A stretch of 64,000 nucleotides of DNA from Capsicum annuum (GCF_002878395.1 NC_061118.1:4019651-4083650), one strand, 5' to 3'. Positions 1 to 12,772 are shown, numbered from the stretch's first letter. The notes: generated from the letters alone by a model not told the origin. Numbers and translations: made by a program.

Positions 1-1066
1 CTGCCATAAGCCTTTGCCAAATCTGGTTTAAGCACGACATTTGTAGGTTTACCCCTTATTCTGATGTCAGAAATTATCTTTTACTCCAAAAGCACATTTT
101 CTATAATGTTTTTTTCCTATCAGAAAGCCTGACTAGTTATTTGATATTATAATAGATAGCAAATCTTCTATTTTGTCACGTACTACTCGGGAAATTAGTT
201 ATTTAAGAAATTGCTCAGACTAATTGGCCTCATGTCAAAAAAAAAAATTACACAATATCTTTTGAGGCAAGAGGACCGAATTAGTATGTATGATGGACTT
301 AGGAAGAGCACAACCCTAAAAAGAAATCCTCTACCACTCTAAAAAGATCCTTACCTACCCTGTCCCAATAAATTTAGAAAAAGTGTCTAGTAAACTTATT
401 ACAACCCGATTTCTTAGGTCATGATGGCATCTAAAATAACCTATCAGTTGGTAAGCCAACTCATAGCCCAAAATGAGTAGAAGACTAATAAAAGATATGT
501 AAACCAAAACTAACTAAAAAGAGAATGAAAACCAAAAGAAAGTAAATATCCCCAAGACCTGGTGAGGTAAGTATAAAAGTCACTAGCAAAGCAAGAGAGC
601 ATAAGGTAAACGCTTTTAATATTATATATTAAAAGTGTGAAGACCCTTAGAAAAGTGATTTGAACTTTTTATCCTTCATTAAAATACCCCATAATAGACA
701 AAATCGTCATTTACTCTATTATATAAAATTTTCTATTTAAATAATATAAGCATACAAATTTTAATAAAAAGGAAAACCTACAACGTCTTGAAAAAAGAAA
801 AAAATTAAGCCATGCTAATTTTTAAATTACATAAAAGGAAAGAATACAAATTTAATGAAGAATACAAATTTAATGTTAAAAAAGACATAAAAACTTATAC
901 AAGTTTGAAGTGAAAAAGGACACCAGACATATTATTTTTATAGTGATAAATAATGTATAGAAGAAAAATAAAATTTATCATATTTGAATAATTAATTTCT
1001 CTTTTGGTAGGAAAAGGTTCCAGACTTTTATTAATTGAGAATTCTTTCTTTACGCAATATTTTATC
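1..1066. other. AT-rich DNA, nothing recognised
   Basis: No gene, RNA or element end could be supported. The stretch is AT-rich with many stops in all frames; the 72-codon minus-strand reading frame at 895-1113 has no recognisable motif and is probably chance. Confidence 0.6.
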
Positions 1067-1560
1067 CACAATGTAGTTCTCAAATAAGTTTTTTCTTTGT
1101 TATTGTCACACAAGATTTTTTTGTCAGCTTTCGCACGATGTCATGTTGTGTAGATCCATCAATTTGCTTACAATTTCAGTTCAATCGTGTTCTAAGGTTA
1201 CATCAAGAGGTTGGACTTAATAGATGACATCATTCGTGTGAACATCACTGTGGTTCTTTTTGAAATTCAGAACAAGAGACTTTTGCGTAGCTTTAACCAA
1301 ATTTATTATACGACTAAATTCACAATGTAGTCCTTGTATAAGTTTTTTCTTTATTATAGTCTCTCAAGATTTCTTTGTTAGCTTTCGCATGACGCTACGT
1401 TGTATACATCCCATCAATATGCTCATAATTTGAGTTCAATACAAGGGTACATAAGAGGTTTGACTTATTAAATGATGTCATTCGCGTGAACATCGCTATA
1501 ATTTTTTCTGGGATTCAGAACAAGAGATCATTGTGTCGCTCTAACTAAATTCACTTTACA
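1067..1560. repeat. Two-copy tandem duplication, period 254 bp
   Basis: Copy 1 (about 1067-1320) and copy 2 (about 1321-1560) align throughout. Both begin with cacaatgtagt and share the blocks caagatttcttt, gctttcgca, ttcagttcaa-like, gaacatc and attcagaacaagaga in the same order. The copies have diverged by many substitutions and small indels, so the duplication is old. No coding frame is conserved between them. The parent sequence is not recognised. Confidence 0.8.
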
Positions 1561-2220
1561 TTATTAAGTTATTGCTCGATTTGTAGAGGTAGACTATGCA
1601 ATATGTAAAATAAAAATAGAAATTCTCTTATCATCCATGTTAATATTGTTCTTTTTTTTTTTGTTAATTGAATGTGTAATTTTATAGATAATATTATTTG
1701 TAATCACATATTGGTTATTGCATAATTTTCTTATACATTTTAAAACTACGTAATTCATAAATTATTTATTTGTCGCTATTATAGATTTTCACGTATTTTT
1801 TAGATTTCTTAGCACACGATTCAATTTGGTTAGCAATCACATATTTAAAATGAAATTAGAATTAATCTTAAAAAGGATTTACAAAGACATGGAAGAAGTT
1901 CAAACTCTTTAGGACTTAAAATTTCGGTTTCGCTGGTCAAATTTTATTTTTTCGAAAGTTCAAATTTTCAAATTTTGTTAAAGAAAGTAACTAAACTAAA
2001 ACTTTCATCTTTATAAGTTCACATAAATTTAACATAGGATAGGATAAGTTTCACGCGTGTCATCATAAATCTTACGAACTAAGAAAACAATAAATAAAAT
2101 TACAATAAAGTTTGAAATACCATATTTATTTGTACCATTTAAATTGATATAATATTAATTAATGCAAGATACACGTGCAAAACACGTACAATAAACTAGT
2201 ATATATATATATGTATATAT
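1561..2220. other. AT-rich spacer with a short (TA)n run
   Basis: No gene is seen. A short imperfect TA dinucleotide run at about 2200-2222 abuts the next tandem duplication. Confidence 0.5.
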
Positions 2221-2550
2221 ATAGAATTGTCTCCAAAGTACAAAGTACAGACCAGTCCAACAAAAGAGAAAGAGAAGGAACAACTTCACATGCTAGGAGC
2301 TCACCCCAAATCTTCGATCCATGGTAGCTTCACATGATGCACATGTCAACAACGATAACTTGTACTATGATATGCAAGGTCTATATATAAAAATAGAATT
2401 GTCTCCAAAATACAAAATTAAAACCAATCCAACAAAAGAGGAAGAGAAGGAAGAACTTTAAATGCTCACCCCAAATCTCTAATCCATGGCAGCTCCACAT
2501 AATGCACATGTCAGCAGTGAGAACTCGTACTCTGATCAGCAGGGTATAGA
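2221..2550. repeat. Two-copy tandem duplication, period 172 bp
   Basis: Copy 1 begins at 2221 and copy 2 at 2393, each with atagaattgtctccaaa. They share the ordered blocks ccaacaaaagag, ctcaccccaaatct, atccatgg, cacatgtca and aactcgtact or its close variant. The two units are joined by short TA-rich tracts. Divergence is moderate. No product is recognised. Confidence 0.85.
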
Positions 2551-4216
2551 AGTGTAGTATGAGTACCAACACGGGGTACTTAGTTGGCATCAACTGAATG
2601 AACTCCAAAGATATGCAAGTATGAATAACACGTAGAGCAAAAATATATAATACAAAAAACTATCTAAGATGCAAAATACAATAATAATAAGAGAGATAAA
2701 GATAACTACATATTTTACAAGTAACTAACAATGAAAGTGTGCTATGACAAGTAACTAAACAATATATAATAGTAATGGGAAGAAAGAGATATACAACTAT
2801 AGTATGAATAAAGAGATACACAATAATAGTAAGAGGAAATAAAGTGGTATACCATATAAATAGCTAGAAATAGAGTGGATACACGACATTATTATACCAA
2901 TAGCTAAACCCAAAGGTACTAGCCTAAGGGAGCAAGCCTATCAAGCGAAGTATCACGAGGATTATAATATCAAGAAGGAACTAGCTCTAGCATAATTAGG
3001 ACGTCTAACTCGAATATAAAAAACCATAAGGTAGTCTAATGACGGAGCTCACAATATTTAAAGAGGGAAAAATATTCAAAAGCGTACCTATTGATAAGGC
3101 TTTCGAGCAGTGGAAGTGGCCTTCCACTTGAGTTCCCTTGTCAGTTAGAGTTCTAACAGTTAACCTCGAGTACCAACCCATAACCAATCTACCATAACTT
3201 ATACAATAATATCTAAACAATAATATAACTGGTTAGCCCAGACAAATAATAACCTAATTGCACCCCATAAGCCCGAAAAGTACCAACAATCATTTACCAA
3301 ATACAAACATAACCTATACCTATTTAGTCCCCCATTAGACCAATAGATACAAATGGCAAATAATAATATTGGTGATAGGCAATGCATATGAACGAATGAA
3401 TGCAAGAAACGTCCAATACTACCAACCAACTGAGTGTCATATCTTGACAAGTATATACGCCTCCTTCAACTTGCCGTTTTATAAGGAAGGACCTATGGGG
3501 TCTCTCTATTTTTGGCATTTACTTCCCAGCCAATGAGACCCATAGAGGACCCCGAATATCCATATATAATATTTGGTCTAAACCAGGACTTCTAATAATC
3601 AACCATAATAAATCTAATCCATTCAATACTGTAGAAAAGTAAGAGTATAATGATTGCTTGGAATCGTATTGAGGCTAAATAAGTTAAAATGCATAAAGTC
3701 TAGTGCCCGAGATTGAATCTGAAACTAAAATGGTAGAATAATATAGAAAAGATCAGAATGTCCCTCGACTAAAGTAAATAGAGATCAATGGATGGGTAAA
3801 GAAGAATGGACTAAACCCCGCTTCATTCTAAATTTCCAAAATAGTATGCTTAGTTTAACTGGTCATAAACCAATAATATGGGTAGTATGACTTCCATTTA
3901 AAATCAGTATTTAGAAGTGAAAAGTGGAAAATACCTTTTTGGAAAATGATAGTAATCCTAAGGTTTTAGTTGGAATTGACCATTAAATAAGCAATAATGT
4001 AAGTAAATGTATGCATGCCAACCAGTATCTAAATAATTAAAAAGTAAGTGCCTAAGCAACCATAACTAAGCCACGACTCTTTGAAGAAATAGAGAACTAA
4101 CATGGTTTCAAACTAGTATCGTAACTAAGGACACATGCCTAACAGTATAAGAAGAAAAAAGGATATTAATATCAAACTCAGAAAGCTAAGGTAAACAAAG
4201 ACATTAATTATCAGGA
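2551..4216. other. Unidentified non-coding flank of element 1
   Basis: No domain was recognised in any frame. Minus-strand frames of 64-83 codons at 3005-3518 contain no recognisable motif. Style and base composition resemble LTR sequence, but no LTR terminus or primer site was found. This stretch and 15353-15640 together are the DNA into which element 1 inserted. Confidence 0.5.
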
Positions 4217-4221
4217 GGCTC

Positions 4222-6704
4222 TGACTCGACCCAAACCAGGGTCTTGTCATAATGGGCATCCCAAGTTCAACCAGGATTGGAGACCAACCCCATTACCCAA
4301 CCTAATTGACCAATGTATATCCTGAGTCGGATGAATTCAAAACATATAACGAGAGACCATTATTGCATAAACCAAGACTCTGGGATTGGTCTATATCCAT
4401 GACCACCCAAACGAGTCCAATCGTTCGATACCCAATTGATAACCAATACAAACCAAACTATAATCCAGAACCATAATCGTATGAGTTTCATAATAATTAT
4501 ATATAATCCCAAAATAAAAAAGGATGGAAAAATAAGAAATTTAGTACTACAGTTTCAACACCAATACCAAGGCTGACACCAATATCGATACCTTCTATAC
4601 CAACTCATAGCATTTCCACAAAAGCCTCTAGCCGAAAGAAAACTAATATTCGGTTGGGACATGCCCCAACCATAGCCAAACCCAATATCCATAAAATAAC
4701 CAATGTATATAAAAATGTCCATAACATGAAATGGAGCCTTCCGAAAAGATGGCATCTCACCACTTTAATCTAAAAGTTGATCCCAAAGTTTGACCACTAT
4801 GCATGAGGAGTAGAACGACCGGTTCCTGCATCGCATGGAGATATAGCTGTACAAAGATGGATTAGTGGGTGAACGCTATCATGAACTTAGGATAAGGATA
4901 AAATAATGTCACCCAATAAAACCAAGTAAACCATCCATATGCATACGAATCATACATATATATATAATCATGCCGGGAAAGGGAACCGGGTTTAGCATGC
5001 ATTTAAAACCATTAACCTGGGTATGTGTAGCTTAACCATCCTTAACAACCCATGGGCTATATGGGTCCAGTGTAACCCCCTAAACGGGCCCTGATGCGTG
5101 TAGTCTCATGAACCAGAGATACCATAAGAGTAGGGGATTCCTGAGTAACCTTAGATCTCCATGATATATATGTACAATGTACTTAGAGGATTACTGCGTA
5201 CCTCATAGTATCATATATGGTCTCAATGATCGACCCCTCATGTCGGCATTTCCATTGTTTGTTTATTGAATTCCCACCTTCACAGTTAGCTATCATACCT
5301 CTCTATTTATTGCCCCATTAAAACCATTTCTGACCAACCAATCCATAATTCCATTTATTATTAACCAAGGCTATTAATAGTGGTTCATCATACTGACTAT
5401 AACTTTCAAGTATTGTCCTTAGCCAAACATTTTAAGGTAAAGGGATTCCTATGTACCCATTTTCCAAGTTAACTTGGGGGAGTCACATGTACCCCATAGT
5501 TGCTCCATTATGTTTGCTTGGGGGATTCTATTGTACCCCACAAGTTGTTCATTAACATGTTTACTTAGGAGATTCTATTGTACCCCACAAGGAGTTCGAT
5601 TAACCAAAACCATGACTACCAAACCATTCCATTCAACCATTCCAAACCATTTAGAGTTCCATTACCAAACCACCCCATGCAATAGTTTCATTAAAATACA
5701 ATAATATAGTAAAAACATTATCATAGGCATTTTATCAAACATGTTGGGGCAATAGTATTTCATAAACCAAAACCAATTACCATATGACCATTCACATGCA
5801 ACCAATTATCCAAAACCACCATTTAACTATGTAATAACATAATTAAACATGAGAAAACTATAACCAAGTATTTATAACCAAAACCCCAACACATATTTGA
5901 AAACCTCAAAATCATACATATAAATTATGCCATGAAAGAATTGTATAAAACCATGTTATTAGTTGGAACTAACAATGAGGGAAGAGTATATGCCTTGGTT
6001 AAGAAGATAATGGAAATAAATCACTAACCCAAGCCCCAAATTATTCCTTAAGATAAAACCCTAGCTTCCTTTTCCAAAGAACTTAAGAGAGGATTAAAGA
6101 GTGTTTTCTAAGTGCTAATGAATATAATAATAGGGAAAATAACCTCCCAAGTAAGTTAAATGTCATGGGGCCTTATTAGGTTAAGTGGGGAAATGTCCAA
6201 ATTGCCCTCACTTAAACTGTATAAAATCCCGCCAGGGGGTACCACTAACCATATCATTTGTACCCTCCAATACGAGTAGTACCCACCACTCGTACCCTAG
6301 GCCTTATCTTTGGACCCAATACTGTCCAAGGTACGACTTACCCAAATCAAATCATACCCAAAGCATACGATCTGTACTTATGACCCATACTCCTGGCAGA
6401 ATAGAATTAAAAGAAGACTAAACACTATCCACTATACGAGTCCAAGGTACAACTCATACCGTAGCTTACAGTTAAGTGAAGGAAAGAACAAAACCCAATA
6501 ACCCGTATCCACTAATACGACTTGTACCACTCAAGTTGTATCCATTTTAGGAACAAAATTCAACCCACCATCCATCACTGGTTAACGTATGACCAACCCA
6601 TACCACTCGTACCCCAGTGTACGACTCGTTCACCCAAGTCATAACTTGTCTAGAAACCAGAAATCCAGGAAATTTTATTTAGATCAAAAACCCAGGGTGT
6701 TATA
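4222..6704 (-). repeat. Element 1 left LTR (3' LTR of the minus-strand element)
   Basis: It matches 12773-15347 from tgactcgac to gggtgttata. Read on the minus strand it starts TATAACACCC rather than the canonical TG; both LTRs carry the same TA. It contains short internal repeats around 5445-5605 (gattctattgtacccc occurring twice about 60 bp apart) and a region rich in ACTCGTAC/GTACGAGT-type motifs at 6240-6640. Confidence 0.9.
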
Positions 6705-6717
6705 GTTTCCCCTACTA
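6705..6717 (-). promoter_or_regulatory. Element 1 polypurine tract
   Basis: On the minus strand the sequence immediately before the 3' LTR reads CCTAGTAGGGGAAAC. A purine-rich run touching the LTR start is the expected primer for plus-strand DNA synthesis in LTR retrotransposons. Confidence 0.7.
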
Positions 6718-6879
6718 GGAACATTCGTCGCCAAATAACGGAAAAGGTGGGATAACCACAAGTATGATTCATTTGTATTATAAAATATCATTCCAACCTC
6801 TAACTAAGTTAGAAAATAAAGATGAAAAGATATTAATATTTCCTTTAACAAAGTTTGAAAACAAAAGTATGTTGAAGAA

Positions 6880-7314
6880 CACATACCTTCCCCATAAATC
6901 CCAGGAGCAGAAAACAGATATGGATACTTGGACTTCATGTCCTCTTTCGTTTCCCATGTAGCCTCTTCTGCCTTGTGGTTTTGCCATAGAACCTTAATAC
7001 GAGGCCACATCCTAGGTCCATTACCGATAAACTTACCAATCTAATATCTCAATCGGGACCTCTTCAAAAGATAGAGAATCTGAGATACCCAATCCTTCCA
7101 AAGGAACAATCAAAGAAGGATTACCAATACACTTTCTCAACATAAAGACGTGAAATACCGTATGAATGGAGCTCAAACTAGCAGGCAACTCTAGTTCATA
7201 AGCCACATTACCATCCCTTCGCAAAACCGTATAAGGACCAATAAATCGGGGACTGATCTTTCCCTTTTTACCAAACCACATTACTTTCTTGATGGGAGAT
7301 ACCTTTAGGAACAC
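6880..7314 (-). pseudogene. Element 1 integrase C-terminus and chromodomain-like tail (remnant)
   Basis: A minus-strand frame ending at 7033 encodes the typical end of plant chromovirus integrase: FLKVSP, then K-GKISPRFIGPY, AYELELP, VFHVFMLRKCIG and SFEEVPIEILD. A second frame reached after a stop/frameshift (about 6880-7010) gives VLWQNHKAEEATWE followed by SKYPYLFS. That is the short chromodomain-like motif (W-N-H-x-x-E-E-A-T-W-E) at the Pol C-terminus of Del/Tekay-type elements. In the family this part binds chromatin and guides integration. It is broken between the two frames. Confidence 0.85.
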
Positions 7315-7379
7315 TTAATCCCCAACCTCAAAATCCAAGTCTCTATGGCTTACATCCGCATAGGACTTTTGCGACTTTG

Positions 7380-8305
7380 GGTAACCTTAATCCTATTCTA
7401 AATCACCTTTACCTTTTCCATAGCCTGATAAACCAAGTACGGAACAAATATGTCCACCTCACCAAGCTCAAACTAATGAATAGGAGATCTATACCTCCTA
7501 CCATAAAATACCTCAAAAGGGGCCATACTAATACTAGAACGAAAGCTATTGTTATAAGCAAACTCCATTAAAGGTAGATGCTCAACCCAATTGCCACCAT
7601 AATCAATCACGCACGCTCAAAGTATATCCTTCAACATTTGAATAGTCCTTTCTGCTTGCCCATTCATCTGAGGATGAAAAACAGTACTCAAACTAACCTT
7701 AGTTCTGAATCCTTTCTGAAAAGACCACCAAAATGAGCTGAAAACTACATACCACTATCAGAGATAATTGAAATAGGTACCCCATGCAACTTCATAATCT
7801 CCTGAAGATACAACTTCGCATAATCCTCTGTAGAAAAGGTAGTCCTCACTGGTAAGAAGTGAGCAAACTTTGTCATCCTATCCATGATAACCCAAATTGA
7901 ATCAAATTGGTTCTGAGATCGAGGAAGACCGGTAATGGAATCCATATTAATTACCTTCTATTTCTATTTGGGCAAAACAATTTCTTGATACAACCCACTA
8001 GGCCTCATGTTCTCAACTTTGACTTGTCGGCACACCATGCACTTGGCTACAAAATCAGCCACATCCCTTTTCATACCATTCCACCAATACATATTTTTGA
8101 GATCATGATACATTTTTATCAAACCAAGATGAACAACATAGCATGATTCATGCGCCTCATCCAAAACCCTTTGTCGCAAATTATTGATATCGGGAACACA
8201 CAATCTCCCTTGGTACCTTAAAGTACCATCCCCATCGATCTCAAATACCATTACCCTTTGCCCACCAATATCACTCTTGATTTTTATCAAGACAAAATCT
8301 AGCAC
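7380..8305 (-). pseudogene. Element 1 integrase core (remnant)
   Basis: The zinc-binding domain is visible at about 7964-8305: H-x3-H spacing as HLGLIKMYHDL, then KCMVCRQVK, which gives the HHCC set. The catalytic core follows in other frames: DSITGLPRS and DRMTKFAHFLPVRT at 7820-7945, IISD at about 7755, and the family segment around the catalytic Glu (SMAPFEVFYGRRYRSP) at about 7485-7570. Stops and frameshifts separate these pieces, so no complete integrase can be made. In the family this enzyme joins element cDNA to host DNA. Confidence 0.85.
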
Positions 8306-8529
8306 TTATTTCTCCTTGATCTCTGCACCAAGAGATGACCTAACTACTTCCTGAACCATCACACCACCATTCTTAGAGTCCATGAGACGAACTCCGAGAT
8401 TGGACAAACGGTGAATATCCTTTACCAATTCCCATTTTTTTCTCCACATGAGCAAAAATCCCCATGGACAACCTGCTAAGAGAATTAGCAACCACGTTAG
8501 CTTTACCTGGGTAGCAGTGAAAAATCATA

Positions 8530-10021
8530 TCATAGTCCTTGAAAAGCTCCAATCATCTCCTTTACCAAAGATTTAGCTCCTTTTGAATAAACATATATTA
8601 TAGACTCTTATGATTAGAAAAGATGTCCACGTACACTCCATATAAATAATGCCGTCAGATTTTTAAAGAAAAAACTATGCCAGCAGCTCCAAATCATGAG
8701 TAGGATAGTTCCTCTCATGCACCTTTAACTGCCTAGAAGCATAGGCAATCACCTTCCCATGTTGCATCAAAATACAACCAAGTCCCACCCGAGATGCATC
8801 ATAATAAACCACAAACCCCTCATTACCTTCAGGAAATGTCAAAACCAGAACCGAAGTTAGCTTATCCTTAAGCTTCTCAAAACTTCCTTTACACACATCC
8901 AACCAAGAAAACTTTACCTTTTTCTGAGTCAACTTAGTCAATGGGGTAGCTATCGTCGAGAAACTTTCCATAAACCCATCCATAATACCTAGCTAAACCC
9001 AAAAAGCTTCGAATATCAGTTGGATTCGTAGGTCTAGACCACTTCTTAACTATAACCACCTTTTGTGGATCAACCATGATCCCCTCACTAGAAATAATAT
9101 GACCCAAGAAAGTCACAATGTTCAACCAAAACTCACACTTAGAGAACTTGGCATACAACTGTTGTTCTTTCAAGGTCTGCAACACCACACAGAGGTGATT
9201 GGCATGATCCACCTCACTTTAGAATACACCAAGATGTCATCAATAAACACAATGACAAAAAGATCCAAGAACTTCCTGAAAACCCTATTCATCAAATCCA
9301 TAAATTCCAATAGGGCATTCATCAAACCAAATAACATCACCAAGAATTCAAAGTGCCCATAGCAATTATGAAAAACTATCTTAGGGATATCTACCTCCCT
9401 AATCTTAAGATGAGGATACCCAGATTGAAGATCTATCTTAGAAAAAAACTTAGCACCTTGCAACTAATCAAACAAGTCATCTATCCTTGGGAGAGGATAC
9501 TTGTTCTTAACCATTACTATATTCAACTGCTGATAGTCAATACACATCCGAAGGAAACCATACTTCTTGCGTACGAACAATACCATCGCACCCCATAGGG
9601 ATACACTGGGATGAATAAACTCCTTATCCAAAAGATCCTTAAGTTGCTCCTTGAGTTCCTTCAACTCAGCTGAAGCCATTCTATAAAAAGAAATAGCTAT
9701 TGAACGAGTGTCAAGAACCAAATTAATACCAAACTCAATCTCCCTATTAGGATAAACACCAGGAAGGTCATCCAGAAAGACCTCAGGAAATTTACTTTCC
9801 ACCGGAACCAAATGAAAAGAAGGACCTCCTGTGTTAGAATCTTTAACCATGACCAAGTGATAAAGACACCTTTTGGAGATTAATCTTTGAGCTCTAAGAT
9901 AAGAAATAAACCTTCTCCTAGGATCTAGGGAACCACCCTCCCACTCTATAACCGGTTCACCAGGGAACCTAAAAACAACCTTACGAGTCTGATAATCTAA
10001 GGACCCATAACAAAAGTGCAA
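8530..10021 (-). pseudogene. Element 1 reverse transcriptase and RNase H (remnant)
   Basis: The RT N-terminal part is in a 185-codon frame (9464-10021) with [28 protein letters not shown] and [10 protein letters not shown]. The next frame (9170-9463) carries the catalytic box FIDD (codons 9236-9247), with both Asp residues kept, followed by ILVYSK. RT palm/thumb continues at 8934-9212 ([15 protein letters not shown]). RNase H follows at 8675-8983 with [20 protein letters not shown] and HDLELL. Several frame changes and stops occur, including TAG in place of the Trp codon at 10019-10021 directly after the protease block. Confidence 0.9.
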
Positions 10022-10310
10022 CTAATCCATACCCAAAATAAAATTGAAATTCACCATAACAACTTCAAATAAATCCACCAAAGTCTGCCTACTACCAACA
10101 TATACTACATACCCCCTATAGACTCTCTTAGAAATAATCGAGTCACCTACCGAGGTAAAAATAGAAAATGGATCCAAAATAACCTCAGGATCAAAACCAA
10201 AACACATAGCCAAAATGGGGTCATATAAAAAAGAGTGTAACCCAGATCAAGTAGGCAATACACCTCACAAGAAAAGAGTTGTAACATACCAGTAACAACA
10301 TCAAGTGATG
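10022..10310 (-). pseudogene. Element 1 aspartic protease (remnant)
   Basis: The minus strand reads VTGMLQLFS then LLDLG where the family has LLDPG or LLDSG, so the residue after the catalytic Asp is altered. After a frame change it continues SIISKRVYRG, VDLFEVVMVNFNFILGMD (10022-10213), the C-terminal half of the retropepsin fold. In the family it cleaves the Gag-Pol polyprotein. Confidence 0.75.
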
Positions 10311-10459
10311 TATCAGATTCCTACCGAGATGCATGAGTATATAACCTATTTCGACTAATGCCGATACTAAAAATAGGAACAGATGTAGAAGCAACACCAT
10401 TAGGTGTAGAAGCAGAAGATGAAGCAACCAGAGCTTTGACTGCTCTCGAAGAACCCTTG

Positions 10460-11594
10460 CCAACCGGACAATTCCTGAGCATATGGCCTATCTATGCATA
10501 TTTAAAACAACTGTCCCTTCTATCATTGCAAAATTCCCAATGAAGACTACCATAGAATCGGCAAGGAGGGCATGAAAAAGCCGACTGAACCCCACTCGCC
10601 TGATATTGGGCACCTTATGCCTGCAAATTATTGCCACCCTATTGATGCATATCACCCGACTATTTCGGATAAGGATCACTAGCAGAAGAGAAAGATCCAA
10701 AACTCTCCCACTTCTTCTTTAGCCACCTACCACCATCCTGACCACCTTGTTATTGCCCACCACCTTGTTCAGAAGATTTGAACTTCTTACCCTGCCTTTT
10801 CCTAAACTCTACCTATTTCCTCTTTTCATCCTCCACCTACTGCATATGAACCACCAACTTCAAAATATCCATATCCTAAATTAGCAAGGTAGTCATGCTT
10901 TCAAGGATCAAATCTCGAGATAGAACAGAAGTGAACTTTTTTATCCTAACCCTCATATCAGACACTAAGTTGGGAGCATATCATGACAGCTGATGAAATT
11001 TCAAGGAATATTCATTGACAACCATCTTTCCCTGCTTAAGATTCACAAACTCCTTTATATTTACTTCCCTCAGCTCTTGAGAAAAGAAGCAATCCAGAAA
11101 AGCATTTGAGAAAGTCTCCCATAAAGAAAACTCCTCAAAATCACCTCTATCCCTATCCCACTCCTCGTACTATTGGTACACAATATCCTTAAGATGATAA
11201 ACTATAAAATTCACTCCTTCTACATTCATGGCCTGCATCACCCTACAGATTTTCTCTATTTCATCTTAGAAACCCTAAGGATCCTCTTCCACCTTTACTC
11301 CAGTAAAATTAGAAGAATTTATCTTTATAAATTGGCTAACCCTTGTGGCCTCAGTAGATGAAATACCAGATGCATCCCATTCAGCTTGAGCAACAACCAA
11401 CTGAGCAATAATATGAATTGATTGATGAAATTACTCATTCATTACCTCACCCAAAAGAGTAGTAGTAGCAACTGGTGAAACTCAAGAAATATCAGGGACC
11501 GAACCCTAGATCGAGTATGGATCCCCTGTGTCATTTCCACATTGTCCCCAGATAGGACAAAAGAGTTTTATTGTGTTCCAGATCATTGAGGCAT
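10460..11594 (-). pseudogene. Element 1 gag with degenerate zinc knuckle (remnant)
   Basis: The start is placed at ATG 11592-11594, because the other elements of this window begin gag at the same distance from the primer site with ATG-CCT. A gag core is recognisable at about 10850-11060, with NEYSLKFHQLS and a stretch that matches the gag of elements 2 and 4. Near the end, about 10462-10515, a zinc knuckle reads CFKYA-stop-IGHMLRNCP: the second Cys of CCHC is Tyr and the Gln codon is TAG. Many stops. Confidence 0.75.
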
Positions 11595-11617
11595 GATCTA
11601 AAAAGTGAACAGACAAA

Positions 11618-12579
11618 GGGTGTGTTTGGTATGAAGGAAAATATTTTTCAGAAAATATTTTCCAGTTTTCTTATGTTTGGTTGGCTTATATGTTTTGGAA
11701 AATATTTTCCAAGCCAACTTATTTTTCTTAAATCTAAGGAAATTGACTTCTCTTCAAAAAGTAAGGAAAACATTTTCCAAAAATCTCTTTCAACTTCACT
11801 TTAAAGTTGAAATGTTCATACAATTCTCAAAATCATCTATCCCACCCCCAATACCCTATCACCTCGACACTACCCCTACACCTACCCTACCCTTTACCCC
11901 TACCCCTCAAAATTTAATTTTCTTAATAATTATTTCAAAATTTTTTCTTAATCCATCCCCTACCCCTACCCCTACCAGTCCCCGTTCCAATATCTATATT
12001 TTATTAAAATATTCAAACTTTTCTCTTATCCCATACCCCTTCCTTCCCTTCCCCTTACCAACCCCTTCTCTCAACCTTTTCCCCCCACCCTACCTAAAAA
12101 AATTAAATTTATTTTAAAAATTTTTAAATTTTTTCTTCCCCCTTACCCCTTACTCCTTCCTCCCCTACCTTGACCCCAGCTCCTACTAATCCCCTCTCCC
12201 CCATCTCCTAGCCAATTTTTATTTTTTTTAACAAAAAAATTTCAAAACTTTTTCTTACCTCAACCCTACTGCCTATTCTGGCCCCCCCCACCCACCTACC
12301 TACCGACTCTTTTCCCCAAAAAAAATTTAATTGTTTGATTTATTTTTTAAAAAGGGATTCTAAAATATATTTTTACGCTTTAACTAAACACTAAAATGTA
12401 TTTTTTGAAAATATTATTTCATTTACCAACCAAATACTAGAAAATATTTTTTGAAAAATATTTTTCATCCACCAACCAAACATAAGAAAACAAGTAAGTA
12501 ATCAACTTGTTTTCCAAGAAAACATTTTCTAGGAAAATATTTTCCATGGAAACTATTTTCCTTCATACCAAACACACCC
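11618..12579. mobile_element. Inverted-repeat element (MITE/foldback) inside element 1
   Basis: The segment begins gggtgtgtttggtatgaagg and ends with the reverse complement, ccttcataccaaacacaccc. Inverted similarity continues inward through repeated ggaaaatattttcc-type motifs on both sides (11636-11780 and 12410-12560). The centre (about 11838-12330) is pyrimidine-rich on the plus strand with many CCCCTACCCC runs. No transposase frame is present, so it is non-autonomous. Target duplication is not clear (at most the dinucleotide aa). It sits in the untranslated leader of element 1, 23 bp upstream of the gag ATG, so it inserted after element 1. Confidence 0.8.
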
Positions 12580-12663
12580 AAGGATAAGAGAAGATTTCCA
12601 GGACTTAGACTCCAAGCTTGAAAATAGAATACCAAGAAAGTGAAACATTCTTAAATATCTTGT

Positions 12664-12720
12664 AGCCTCTCCCTTATAAGTATGGCGCACTACACACCCC
12701 TAAAAGAGACTCTACTAGAC
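12664..12720 (-). promoter_or_regulatory. Conserved leader block of element 1
   Basis: On the minus strand this reads CTAGTAGAGTCTC, then GGGTGTGTAGTGCGCCATAC, then a GGCTACAAGAT block. The same order of motifs occurs 40-130 bp after the primer site in elements 2, 4 and 5. Conservation in untranslated leader sequence suggests a cis function such as packaging or dimerisation; that role is inference. Confidence 0.5.
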
Positions 12721-12757
12721 ATGAATTTTTGGACTCTCAATTGACCATAAAGCTAAA

Positions 12758-12769
12758 GCTCTGATACCA
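12758..12769 (-). promoter_or_regulatory. Element 1 primer-binding site (initiator Met-tRNA)
   Basis: On the minus strand TGGTATCAGAGC lies three bases after the end of the 5' LTR. It is complementary to the 3' end of plant initiator Met-tRNA, the usual primer of plant Ty3/gypsy elements. It is a primer site, not a tRNA gene. Confidence 0.9.
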
Positions 12770-12772
12770 ACT

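Noticed and set aside
11677..12117. 146-codon plus-strand frame rich in Pro and Thr
   Set aside because: It arises from the pyrimidine-rich core of the inverted-repeat element and has low complexity and no motif.
11838..12330. Telomere-like CCCTACC runs
   Set aside because: The plant telomere unit is CCCTAAA; here the runs are irregular CCCCTACCCC pyrimidine stretches inside an inverted-repeat element.
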